From Arthrobacter rhombi (lineage in GTDB: Bacteria; Actinomycetota; Actinomycetes; Actinomycetales; Micrococcaceae), in contig NZ_FUHW01000052.1 of NCBI RefSeq assembly GCF_900163545.1, positions 1-64,000 on the forward strand: a stretch of 64,000 nucleotides of DNA, in the 5' to 3' direction. Shown here piece after piece: positions 16,964 through 24,915 of the stretch. The notes beneath the pieces are model-generated. The model worked only from the letters and a program-made list of their open reading frames with translations, was not told the origin of the DNA and searched no databases. Every line of letters starts with the position of its first letter. Within the stretch, counting starts at the first letter, position 1. A program made the translations under genes and the position numbers.

Positions 16964-18291
16964 TGAATATTGCGACCACTCAGACCAACGGTCTGCGCCA
17001 TGAACTCTTCGACGCGGGAGTCCTGCCGGCCGCCGGCGAAGCCGAGCCGGCCCCTGACACGCGCACCGCCAACTGGTTCCGCGCGGTCCGTACCGGATTC
17101 CACGACCAGCCCTACACCACCGCCGAAGCTGCGCGTATCGCCGCCTCCTACCGGGTCGACGGACGTCGACTGCTGGGGGTGTACGACGACGATGCTCCGG
17201 CTCCGTCGCTGGATCCGGGGATCCCGGTGGCCACGTTCGCCGAATTCAACAAGACGCTGAATACCGGTGCCGGACGCATGCTCGACAGCCACCTCATCAC
17301 CGTGGTCACCGTCCGCCCGAGCCACCGCCGGCGCGGCATCCTGCGGGCGATGATGACCGATTCGCTGGACCGCGCCCGCGCTGCGGGACTGCCCATGGCG
17401 GCGCTGACCGCGACGGAGGGCACCATCTACGGCCGGTTCGGTTTCGGCCCGGCCACCAGCCTGGACACGGTCAAGGTCGACGTGAAGGGTGGGCTGAATA
17501 TCGTGGCAGAGCCCGAAGGTACGGTCATCACCGTGGCACCCTCGTCCTTGCTCGACCTGGCGCCTTCACTTTTCGCCGAGTTCCATGCAACCCACCGCGG
17601 TTCCATCGGACGGCAGGAGGCCTACACCCTGCGGGCCACCGCCCGGTTGGGTCCCGAAACGGCCAAGGACGATCCGGCACTGAGGGCCGCGGTGTACCTG
17701 GATGCCTCCGGGGTCGCCCGGGGTTTCTTGACCTATGCCTTCGCCGGCTGGGATACCACGCCGATGACGATGGAGATCCGCGATCTGGTGGCCACCACCG
17801 CTGTCGCCCGGCGGGAGCTCTGGCGCTACCTCGGGGCCCATGACCTCATCGAGCGGGTCATCTATGACGCTGCGGCCCCCGACGACCCGTTGCCCTGGTC
17901 CCTGGATGATCCGCGCAAGGTGGCCGTTACCGAAACGGAAGACCTGCTGTGGCTGCGCATCCTCGATGTACCCACGGCCCTGGCCGCCCGCGAATACGCG
18001 ACCGACGGGTCCTTGCGTCTACGCATCACGGACCCGCAGGGGTATACGACGGGAAATTACCAGCTGGTCGTTGAGGCGGGAGTTGGGTCGGTTCAGGTCG
18101 AAACTGATCCCTCCGAACCCGCGGATCTGGAATTGGATATCTCCTTGCTGGGATCGCTGTATTTGGGTGGTACCGGTGTGCGGACGTTGGCAGCTGCGGG
18201 GCGGGTGCGCGCCAGGAATGACGAAGCCGTGGAGCGTGCGGCACGGTTACTGGACCTGGGCCGAGCCCCTTACGCGATCAACGGCTTCTAA
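16963..18291 (+). CDS. Eis-like GNAT N-acetyltransferase
   Basis: A 442-residue protein with the Eis architecture: N-terminal GNAT domain (about 30-165), second GNAT-like domain, and C-terminal sterol-carrier-like domain. The acetyl-CoA loop VTVRPSHRRRGILRAMM lies at 115-131. Tyr156 in TEGTIYGRFGFGPA matches the general acid of Eis, and the chain ends in Phe, whose carboxylate is the catalytic base in that family. Eis proteins acetylate aminoglycosides and other amines at several positions; the native substrate is unknown. The ATG overlaps the polA stop (TAATG), so it is probably read from the polA mRNA. Confidence 0.9.
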   Translation: MNIATTQTNGLRHELFDAGVLPAAGEAEPAPDTRTANWFRAVRTGFHDQPYTTAEAARIAASYRVDGRRLLGVYDDDAPAPSLDPGIPVATFAEFNKTLNTGAGRMLDSHLITVVTVRPSHRRRGILRAMMTDSLDRARAAGLPMAALTATEGTIYGRFGFGPATSLDTVKVDVKGGLNIVAEPEGTVITVAPSSLLDLAPSLFAEFHATHRGSIGRQEAYTLRATARLGPETAKDDPALRAAVYLDASGVARGFLTYAFAGWDTTPMTMEIRDLVATTAVARRELWRYLGAHDLIERVIYDAAAPDDPLPWSLDDPRKVAVTETEDLLWLRILDVPTALAAREYATDGSLRLRITDPQGYTTGNYQLVVEAGVGSVQVETDPSEPADLELDISLLGSLYLGGTGVRTLAAAGRVRARNDEAVERAARLLDLGRAPYAINGF

Positions 18292-18363
18292 GTCGGCTCC
18301 CGAGCCCGTTTCTGCCCGCGAAGCAACGGCAGGATCGGCGCCGGGAGCGACGCGCCCGACGTT

Positions 18364-18392
18364 TTGACCGCTCGTGTGCAGGGGACTAAACT
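18364..18392 (+). promoter_or_regulatory. Promoter of rpsA
   Basis: TTGACC (18364-18369), exactly 17 nt, TAAACT (18387-18392). Transcription should start near 18399, giving a leader of about 115 nt. Confidence 0.75.
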
Positions 18393-18515
18393 GATAAGGC
18401 GACTGCCGGGGTTTTTCATGCCCTGTCTCGCAATGATTTCAGTTCCACCTTCGGAATATGCCGGGACTTCCGGCTTTCCGACTGACGTTTCTATCCACAT
18501 CGGAGCCCCTACTAC

Positions 18516-19991
18516 ATGACCATCACCTCCAACGAGAAGACCGGTACCCCGCAGGTCGCGATCAACGACATCGGTACCGCTGAAGACTTCCTCGCAGCTG
18601 TCGACGCCACCATCAAGTACTTCAACGATGGAGACCTCGTTGAGGGCACCGTCGTCAAGGTCGACCGCGACGAAGTCCTGCTCGACATCGGTTATAAGAC
18701 CGAGGGTGTCATTCCTTCCCGCGAACTTTCCATCAAGCACGATGTTGATCCGGGCGACGTTGTCGCCGTCGGCGACAACGTCGAGGCCCTCGTCCTCACC
18801 AAGGAGGACAAGGAAGGCCGTTTGATCCTGTCCAAGAAGCGCGCACAGTACGAGCGTGCCTGGGGCGACATCGAAAAGATCAAGGAAGAGGACGGCGTCG
18901 TCACCGGTACCGTCATCGAGGTGGTCAAGGGTGGGCTCATCCTGGACATCGGCCTGCGCGGCTTCCTGCCGGCATCGCTGGTTGAAATGCGCCGTGTGCG
19001 CGATCTGGCTCCGTACATCGGCCAGGAAATCGAAGCCAAGATCATCGAGCTGGACAAGAACCGCAACAACGTGGTCCTCTCCCGCCGTGCCTGGCTCGAG
19101 CAGACCCAGTCGGAGGTTCGCTCCACGTTCCTCAACAAGCTCGAAAAGGGTCAGGTCCGTCCGGGCGTTGTCTCCTCCATCGTCAACTTCGGTGCCTTCG
19201 TGGACCTGGGCGGCGTCGACGGACTGGTGCACGTCTCCGAGCTGTCCTGGAAGCACATCGACCACCCGAACGAGGTTGTCGAGGTTGGCCAGGAAGTCAC
19301 CGTCGAGGTTCTCGAAGTCGATCTGGACCGCGAGCGCGTCTCCCTGTCGCTGAAGGCGACCCAGGAAGATCCGTGGCAGACCTTCGCCCGGACCCACGCC
19401 TTGGGCCAGGTCGTCCCCGGCAAGGTCACCAAGCTGGTTCCCTTCGGTGCGTTCGTTCGCGTCGAAGACGGCATCGAAGGCCTCGTGCACATCTCGGAGC
19501 TGGCCGTGCGCCACGTCGAGCTGGCCGAGCAGGTCGTCTCCGTTGGTGACGAGCTCTTCGTCAAGGTCATCGATATCGACCTGGAACGCCGTCGCATCTC
19601 GCTGTCGCTGAAGCAGGCCAACGAGGGCGTCGACCCCGAGGGTACCGAGTTCGACCCGGCACTGTACGGCATGGCCGCCGAGTACGACGAAGAGGGCAAC
19701 TACAAGTACCCGGAGGGCTTCGACTCGGAGACCAACGAGTGGCTCGAAGGCTACGAGACGCAGCGCGCCGTCTGGGAGCAGCAGTACGCCGACGCCCAGG
19801 CCCGTTGGGAAGCCCACAAGGAGCAGGTTGCAGCACACCTGGTCCAGGACACCACGGCACCCGAGGCCGGCGGGGGAGCGGGCGAATCCGCATCCACCAG
19901 CTACTCCTCGGAGGCCCCGGCAGAGGACGCCGGCACGCTGGCTTCCGATGAGGCCCTCGCCGCACTGCGCGAGAAGCTCACCGGAGCCTAA
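18516..19991 (+). CDS. rpsA: 30S ribosomal protein S1
   Basis: A 491-residue protein with four S1 RNA-binding domains, at about 37-108, 126-193, 210-280 and 295-367, then an acidic, flexible C-terminal tail. This four-domain form is normal for actinobacteria (six in E. coli). It binds mRNA on the 30S subunit. Domains 3 and 4 carry the strong NFGAFVDL and PFGAFVRV motifs. Codon use is strongly biased, as expected for a highly expressed gene. It is the target-like homologue of M. tuberculosis RpsA and lies in the same order, between polA and coaE. Confidence 0.97.
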   Translation: MTITSNEKTGTPQVAINDIGTAEDFLAAVDATIKYFNDGDLVEGTVVKVDRDEVLLDIGYKTEGVIPSRELSIKHDVDPGDVVAVGDNVEALVLTKEDKEGRLILSKKRAQYERAWGDIEKIKEEDGVVTGTVIEVVKGGLILDIGLRGFLPASLVEMRRVRDLAPYIGQEIEAKIIELDKNRNNVVLSRRAWLEQTQSEVRSTFLNKLEKGQVRPGVVSSIVNFGAFVDLGGVDGLVHVSELSWKHIDHPNEVVEVGQEVTVEVLEVDLDRERVSLSLKATQEDPWQTFARTHALGQVVPGKVTKLVPFGAFVRVEDGIEGLVHISELAVRHVELAEQVVSVGDELFVKVIDIDLERRRISLSLKQANEGVDPEGTEFDPALYGMAAEYDEEGNYKYPEGFDSETNEWLEGYETQRAVWEQQYADAQARWEAHKEQVAAHLVQDTTAPEAGGGAGESASTSYSSEAPAEDAGTLASDEALAALREKLTGA

Positions 19992-20038
19992 GCAGCATCT
20001 GCCCGTCGGTGAATCCCTGATTCCCGGCAGCAATTGAG

Positions 20039-20077
20039 AAGGACCCCCGCTCCAGCGATGGAACGGGGGTCCTTTTT
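20039..20077. terminator. Bidirectional terminator between rpsA and the methyltransferase gene
   Basis: AAGGACCCCCG (20039-20049) pairs with CGGGGGTCCTT (20064-20074), followed by TTT on the plus strand and by a short T-tract on the minus strand. It lies between convergent genes. Confidence 0.85.
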
Positions 20078-20121
20078 ATCGTGCATCGGGCGATCGTGGT
20101 CTGGACCGGTCAAGGCGGGGA

Positions 20122-21276
20122 TCAGCCCCGGGTGGAGACGGTGACCGTGAACTTTGGGTTACGGGCCACCTGACGGGTGGGGCCCACCAGCCGGGCCAGA
20201 TATGCCCGGTAGCCCAGCTGCGAATTCCAGACGCACCATAATTCCCCGCCCGGGGCCAGGACCCGGCCGGCATCGGCGATGAGCTTCAACGCAATGCCGG
20301 CATGGACGGCATTGCCGACATGGAAGGGGGGATTTAGCACCACCAGTTCCCGCGAGGCATCGGGCAGGGTCGAGAGAGCATCGTCGCGGATCGTTCGGAC
20401 CCTGTCGGCGACACCGTTGGCTTCGGCGCTGGCCCGGGTGGAGGCGACGGCGGATGCCGACTGGTCGCAGGCCAATACCCGTTGTGCGGGCCGGCTGAGG
20501 GCGAGGTAACTGGCGATGGTGCCGTTGCCGCACCCCAGGTCCACTGCCTCGGGCGCGGAGCGGGCCTCGCTCAGATGTGGCAGCAGGAAACGCGTGCCCG
20601 GATCAAGCTTTGCGCCGCCGAACGTGGCACCAAAGGCCCGCAGTTCCAGCGGCCGTGGCAATCCGACATCGTGGTGGGAAGCCAGCGGGAAACGCGCCAC
20701 GACTGCCTTGCTGCTGGTGCGGGGAGCCGCGGCGGTGAGCACCCGTGACTTCCGCGCCCCCAGGCCGGCGCTGACGTGGCTGAAATGGCGTTCGAGGACG
20801 TCATTCATCGCTGTGGACATGTGTTTGCTGCGCCCTCCGGCCAAGAGCACCACCTCGGGGTCGGCATGTTCCGCCGCCAGGGCCGCAATCTCTTCCAAGG
20901 CAGCCAGCGATCTGGGAAGTTGCACGATGACCAGTCGGGCTCCGGCGAAGAGCTCGGCTCCGAGCGGCATCCGAGTGAAGCCGGGCGGTTCCATGTCGGC
21001 AGAACCGTAGCCGGTCCGCCCGGCATTGGCTTCGATGGCTTGTTCGCCCGAAAGCGTATCCTGGTGGACCCGGACACCGCGGGCCCCGGCTGCCACGGAG
21101 CCCAAAACCAGAGCCCCATAGTGGTCGTTGACCACCGTCGTCGTCCCGTCCGAGGCGGCTAGCCCGTAGTCGGCAGCCGTATCGAGCAACAGGAGGTCGG
21201 CGCCGTCGTACGCCTGCAGTTCGGGGGATTCAATATCGGGCCAACGTCGTAGCCCCTCGGGAACCGTGGCGCTCAT
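20122..21276 (-). CDS. RsmC/RlmG-like rRNA guanine-N2 methyltransferase
   Basis: A 384-residue class I SAM-dependent methyltransferase with two halves. The N-terminal half (about 1-190) is a degenerate methyltransferase-like domain; the C-terminal half has LDLGCGNGTIASYLAL (SAM binding) and VVLNPPFHVG, the NPPF catalytic motif of N2-guanine methyltransferases. This two-half plan fits RsmC/RlmG, which modify 16S or 23S rRNA; which one cannot be decided here. Start and stop of adjacent genes overlap (ATGA with the YigZ-like gene). Convergent with rpsA. Confidence 0.85.
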   Translation of the reverse strand: MSATVPEGLRRWPDIESPELQAYDGADLLLLDTAADYGLAASDGTTTVVNDHYGALVLGSVAAGARGVRVHQDTLSGEQAIEANAGRTGYGSADMEPPGFTRMPLGAELFAGARLVIVQLPRSLAALEEIAALAAEHADPEVVLLAGGRSKHMSTAMNDVLERHFSHVSAGLGARKSRVLTAAAPRTSSKAVVARFPLASHHDVGLPRPLELRAFGATFGGAKLDPGTRFLLPHLSEARSAPEAVDLGCGNGTIASYLALSRPAQRVLACDQSASAVASTRASAEANGVADRVRTIRDDALSTLPDASRELVVLNPPFHVGNAVHAGIALKLIADAGRVLAPGGELWCVWNSQLGYRAYLARLVGPTRQVARNPKFTVTVSTRG

Positions 21277-21965
21277 CGGTGCCCCGCCACGGCAATATCG
21301 GTCCATTCGGTCCCGTAGTCGACGGCAGTTCCTGCCCCGGCGGTCAGCGTAGCCAGCCGCCCGGTGAAATCGTGGGCCGCGGTGGGCCCGTCGGGGACCG
21401 CGACCCGCAAGGTGGCGGACAGGGGCCCGTAGTCGGTTCCCAACACCGTGGTGCCGTCCTGACGCAGCTCGTTTTCCCATCGCCCGGCCTCGGCGTGGGG
21501 GGCGTCGATGGAAAAGACGGCCATACGTCGTCGCGCAAGGAGGCCGGCGCTGTCCATGGCCCCCGAGACGGCCTGGGAATAGGCGCGCACGAGGCCCCCG
21601 GCGCCCAAGAGGACACCACCGAAATACCTGACCACGACGGCGGTGACATCACTGAGGTCGCACGCCCCCGAGGGCATTTCCCGTTTGAGCAGGGCTTCGA
21701 GCATCGGCAGGCCGGCGGTCCCCGAGGGTTCGCCATCGTCACTACTGCGTTGTACCACCCGGTCGGGTCCCAGCAGAAACGCCGAACAGTGATGCCGTGC
21801 GTCGAAATGTCTGCGGCGCAGTTCGGCGATGAATTCGCGGGCCTGCGCTTCGGTGCTGGTGCGGCGCAGATAGGTGAGGAAACGGGAACGCTTCACCTCC
21901 AGCTCAGCCTGGTGATCGCCGGCCAACGTGGTGTATTCCACCACTGCACTTCCCGTTTCGCCCAT
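21273..21965 (-). CDS. YigZ/IMPACT-family protein
   Basis: A 230-residue protein. EVKRSRFLTYL opens the IMPACT domain, followed by HHCSAFLLG, SSDDGEPSGTAGLPML and VVVRYFGGVLLGAGGLVRAYSQAV, the defining conserved block (cited by its parts VVVRYFGG and GAGGLVRAY). A weaker C-terminal ferredoxin-like domain follows (about 145-220). The family is linked to translation control in eukaryotes; its bacterial role is not established. Upstream of and coupled to the methyltransferase gene. Confidence 0.9.
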   Translation of the reverse strand: MGETGSAVVEYTTLAGDHQAELEVKRSRFLTYLRRTSTEAQAREFIAELRRRHFDARHHCSAFLLGPDRVVQRSSDDGEPSGTAGLPMLEALLKREMPSGACDLSDVTAVVVRYFGGVLLGAGGLVRAYSQAVSGAMDSAGLLARRRMAVFSIDAPHAEAGRWENELRQDGTTVLGTDYGPLSATLRVAVPDGPTAAHDFTGRLATLTAGAGTAVDYGTEWTDIAVAGHR

Positions 21966-21971
21966 CCGGTC

Positions 21972-21977
21972 AGTCTA
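21972..21977 (-). promoter_or_regulatory. -10 element TAGACT of the YigZ-like gene
   Basis: Six nt before the ATG at 21965 on the minus strand. Confidence 0.6.
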
Positions 21978-22156
21978 ATGCGCGTTCGCGGGCCGGGGCT
22001 GCGGGGCACGGCCCGTCGGGCTGCCGGGTGCCCACGTCACCCGTAGACTCTCCACCATCGGGTGGTTCGACGGCCGCTTGCACCAGGTGCGTGGGCCCAG
22101 CCGGATGGCAACTGCGTCATCCTGACACCGGACAAGCCAGAGGAAACGAGGATATC

Positions 22157-23788
22157 GTGGACGTTGTGGTCATTGGCGCGGGCCTGGCGGGACTGCGAGC
22201 CGCCGGACTGGCTGTCGGCCAAGGACATGAGGTCACGGTGCTGGAGGCCACGCACCGGGTCGGTGGACGGATCGATACCGAAGTCATTGATGGTTTCCGG
22301 TGCGACCGTGGATTCCAGCTCTTGAACCCCCGCTACCCCGAGGCGCGACGCGCGTTCGATCTGGAAGCCCTGGGCCTGCACGCCTGGGGACGTGGTGTCG
22401 CGGTGCGCGGCGACGATGGGCTCGACGTCCTGGCTGATCCGCTCCGCCATCCGTCCCGTCTCCGGGGACTGGTCAGCGGCTTGCTGGCGCCCCAGGATGT
22501 GCTCGCTGCCCTGCGATGGGTGCGCAGGGCCGGTGATGACTCGTTGTCGCTCCACGAATCCCTGGATGGAGCGGGGTTCTCGGCCTCGTCGCGAGGGATC
22601 ATTGGCCGGTTCTTTTCGGGCGTCCTCGGGGATCCCAACCTTGACGTCTCCGCCCGCTTCGCCCGTCGACTCGCCGGATACTTCGCCTGGGGAACCCCCG
22701 CCTTGCCGGGGCAGGGAATGGTGGCGATCGCCCATCAGCTGGCCTCTCCCCTCGCGGAGCGCATCCGGTTCGGATACGTGGCGGAGAGCCTGACCCGCCA
22801 GGCAGATCGCTGGACCGTCAGCTGTGCTTCGGGAGAACGCTTCACCGCCGACCGGGTTGTGGTCGCCGCCGGTCCGACGGCGAGCGCCCGGCTGCTCGGC
22901 GACCCGGCCCCGCAGCTGCACTCCCTGACGACATGGTGGTTTTCGACGAAACACCAGCCCAGCCGGCTGCCGTTCCTGCATCTTGATCTGCGCGCCGGCG
23001 CGCGGCTCGCCCACACAGCGGTGGTCTCCACCGTCTGTCCTTCCTACGCCCCGGCGGGGTGGCATCTGGTTCAGGCGACCGCCGTGGGAGCACATGGACT
23101 GGGCGACGAATCGGCGTTGAGTCAGGCAGCAGCCATCCTCGGTGTCCAGAACCCCGACTGGCAGCTGCTCGTCCGCCATGACATCAGGGACGCCCTGCCC
23201 GTTATTTCCCCGGGGCATACTCCACCGAACAGTGCGTTGGACGGCGTCCTCCTGGCCGGTGATCACCACGAAGCTTCCATCCAGGGTGCGCTGGCCAGTG
23301 GTGCGGCGGCTGCCGCAGCGTTGGAAAGCGGAGGGCCAGCCACTCATGCTGCGCCGAAGACTTCCGACACCTTCGAAGTGCGGCTGCGCCGACCCGGTGA
23401 TGCTGCCACCTTGTGGGCGCGACTCACGGATCTGGACACCCACAGTGCAGCCATCCCGTTCACCAGCGTGACCCCGCGGGGTGCCCGGATGAGCGAGCGC
23501 TTGGCGTTCGTCGGGCTGACCCGGCTGGGTCCTTTGACGCTGTCCGACCGGATGCTGGTGCGCCGTGCCGAGGCCCCCACGGGCGACCGTCCCGGCAGGT
23601 TGGCCGTGTCGAAGTTCGGACCCGTGGCCGGCGAGGTCGAGGCCACCGTCGAGCAGCATGGCTCCGACGTGGAGGTCGTGTGGCGCCAAAGCCTGCGACC
23701 CTCTTGGCTTCCACGCCCGCTGAGACCGGCTGGCGCGCTGGTCGCGAAGGCCGCCTATTCGGTGGGTCTGCGCAAACTGCTGGCGTGA
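22157..23788 (+). CDS. FAD-dependent amine oxidoreductase fused to an SRPBCC domain
   Basis: A 543-residue protein in one uninterrupted frame. Residues 1-405 form an amine-oxidase/phytoene-desaturase-like flavoprotein: VVVIGAGLAGLRAAG (dinucleotide binding, 3-17), THRVGGRIDTE, and a C-terminal GVLLAGDHHEASIQGALASG flavin motif. After a linker near 410-425, residues 425-543 (starting around DTFEVRLRRPGDAATLWARL) look like an SRPBCC/START-like ligand-binding domain. The substrate is unknown; a hydrophobic or isoprenoid compound would fit both halves. The GTG start follows an AGGAAACGAGG region and directly precedes the nucleotide-binding motif; a frame reaching further upstream is rejected. Confidence 0.8.
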   Translation: MDVVVIGAGLAGLRAAGLAVGQGHEVTVLEATHRVGGRIDTEVIDGFRCDRGFQLLNPRYPEARRAFDLEALGLHAWGRGVAVRGDDGLDVLADPLRHPSRLRGLVSGLLAPQDVLAALRWVRRAGDDSLSLHESLDGAGFSASSRGIIGRFFSGVLGDPNLDVSARFARRLAGYFAWGTPALPGQGMVAIAHQLASPLAERIRFGYVAESLTRQADRWTVSCASGERFTADRVVVAAGPTASARLLGDPAPQLHSLTTWWFSTKHQPSRLPFLHLDLRAGARLAHTAVVSTVCPSYAPAGWHLVQATAVGAHGLGDESALSQAAAILGVQNPDWQLLVRHDIRDALPVISPGHTPPNSALDGVLLAGDHHEASIQGALASGAAAAAALESGGPATHAAPKTSDTFEVRLRRPGDAATLWARLTDLDTHSAAIPFTSVTPRGARMSERLAFVGLTRLGPLTLSDRMLVRRAEAPTGDRPGRLAVSKFGPVAGEVEATVEQHGSDVEVVWRQSLRPSWLPRPLRPAGALVAKAAYSVGLRKLLA

Positions 23789-23824
23789 CCGGCCTACCGG
23801 ACGCGCAGGGGGACCTGGTTGCCA

Positions 23825-23830
23825 TAAGCT
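23825..23830 (+). promoter_or_regulatory. -10 element TAAGCT of coaE
   Basis: Six nt before the ATG at 23837. Confidence 0.6.
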
Positions 23831-23836
23831 GGGACC

Positions 23837-24484
23837 ATGCTTGATGTTGGACTGACCGGCGGGATCGCCTCGGGAAAATCTGCGGTGGCCACGCGCCTCG
23901 TGGAACATGGTGCCGTCTTGATTGACGCCGACGCCATGGCCCGCAGGGCCCTCGAACCCGGTACCGAGGCGCTAGCCTCGGTGGTGGAGGCCTTCGGCGC
24001 GGAACTGCTTGATTCGAAGGGCCGCCTGGACCGTCCACGGCTGGGAGGCATCGTCTTCGCTGACCCCCAGGCCCGTGACACGCTCAACGGGATCGTCCAC
24101 CCCCGGGTACGCGCCGAAGCGGCACGGATCCGCGCCGAAGCTGCGGCCCAGGAAACGAGTCACCGGCCCGTGGTCGTCGTTCAGGACATCCCACTGCTCG
24201 TCGAAACCGGTCAGGCGGGCTCCTTCGACATCGTCGTCACCGTACAGGCTCCCCGCGCCGAACGAATCCGCCGCATGATGGAGGATCGAGGAATGAGCCA
24301 GGAGGACGCCGTCGCCCGGATGGCTGCCCAAGCCTCCGACGAGCAGCGGGCCGCCGTGAGCGATGTGGTGCTTGAGAACTCCGGCAGCTTGGACGAGCTC
24401 CGCACAGCAGTGGATGAGTTGTGGACCGGAACCCTGCAACCACAGGCCCTCCGTTCGGTCGTGACCCCTGGGGTCAACGAATGA
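23837..24484 (+). CDS. coaE: Dephospho-CoA kinase
   Basis: A 215-residue kinase for the last step of coenzyme A synthesis, phosphorylating the ribose 3'-OH of dephospho-CoA. The P-loop GGIASGKSA lies at 8-16, LIDADAMARRALEPG holds the substrate-binding acid, and DIPLLVETG is the conserved Walker B/lid region. Length is normal for a stand-alone bacterial enzyme; the extra C-terminal domain of the mycobacterial form is absent. It overlaps the next small membrane-protein gene by 4 nt. Confidence 0.95.
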   Translation: MLDVGLTGGIASGKSAVATRLVEHGAVLIDADAMARRALEPGTEALASVVEAFGAELLDSKGRLDRPRLGGIVFADPQARDTLNGIVHPRVRAEAARIRAEAAAQETSHRPVVVVQDIPLLVETGQAGSFDIVVTVQAPRAERIRRMMEDRGMSQEDAVARMAAQASDEQRAAVSDVVLENSGSLDELRTAVDELWTGTLQPQALRSVVTPGVNE

Positions 24485-24813
24485 GACGACAGGGCCCGGC
24501 CGCGACCTACCGGTTCGGCTCGGGGATGAAATGGGTGACCTGGTTGTTCATCGCCACCGGTTTTCTCTGGGCGGTGGCTATCGTGTTGTGGCTCGTCGCG
24601 GGTGGCCGGGTGGAGTTCACGACCGGGGAAGCACCGTGGAGCTGGCAGGTCTTGGTGCCGGCGTGGATGACCTTAACCGGCATCGTGTTGGCCCTGGGGG
24701 GATGCGTGGTCTTCGCGCAACAGATATTCGTGGCCATCTTGGGCCGTTTCGAACACGACGGTCTCCTCGACGGCCCTGCCAGAACCGGCAAGGGGCGCCG
24801 TCCCGGCGCCTGA
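24481..24813 (+). CDS. Small membrane protein coupled to coaE
   Basis: A 110-residue protein with two hydrophobic helices (about 16-38 and 56-82) and basic termini. The ATG overlaps the coaE stop (ATGA). No known family was recognised; the position between coaE and uvrB is the only clue. Confidence 0.72.
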   Translation: MRRQGPAATYRFGSGMKWVTWLFIATGFLWAVAIVLWLVAGGRVEFTTGEAPWSWQVLVPAWMTLTGIVLALGGCVVFAQQIFVAILGRFEHDGLLDGPARTGKGRRPGA

Positions 24814-24902
24814 TCCTTGCCCTCGGCACCGTCGTCGTGCCCCGAACCACCACGGGGTTTAAGCCCACAGCCGTAGGCGTGCGTGCGCCGTGGCGCACAG
24901 CG

Positions 24903-24908
24903 TAGCCT
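24903..24908 (+). promoter_or_regulatory. -10 element TAGCCT of uvrB
   Basis: Seven nt before the ATG at 24916, supporting that start over an upstream in-frame one. No SOS box was found here. Confidence 0.6.
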
Positions 24909-24915
24909 TGGTCCT

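Noticed and set aside
18288..20033. Long minus-strand open frame (581 codons) antisense to rpsA
   Set aside because: It mirrors the codon pattern of rpsA, encodes no recognisable domain and has no ribosome site; typical for high-GC DNA. The same holds for long antisense frames opposite polA (14273-15928), the oxidoreductase fusion (22037-23908) and the fadD-like gene (2984-4393).
24814..24915. SOS box before uvrB
   Set aside because: The nearest candidate (CGAAC near 24843) lacks the second half-site GTTCG at the right spacing.
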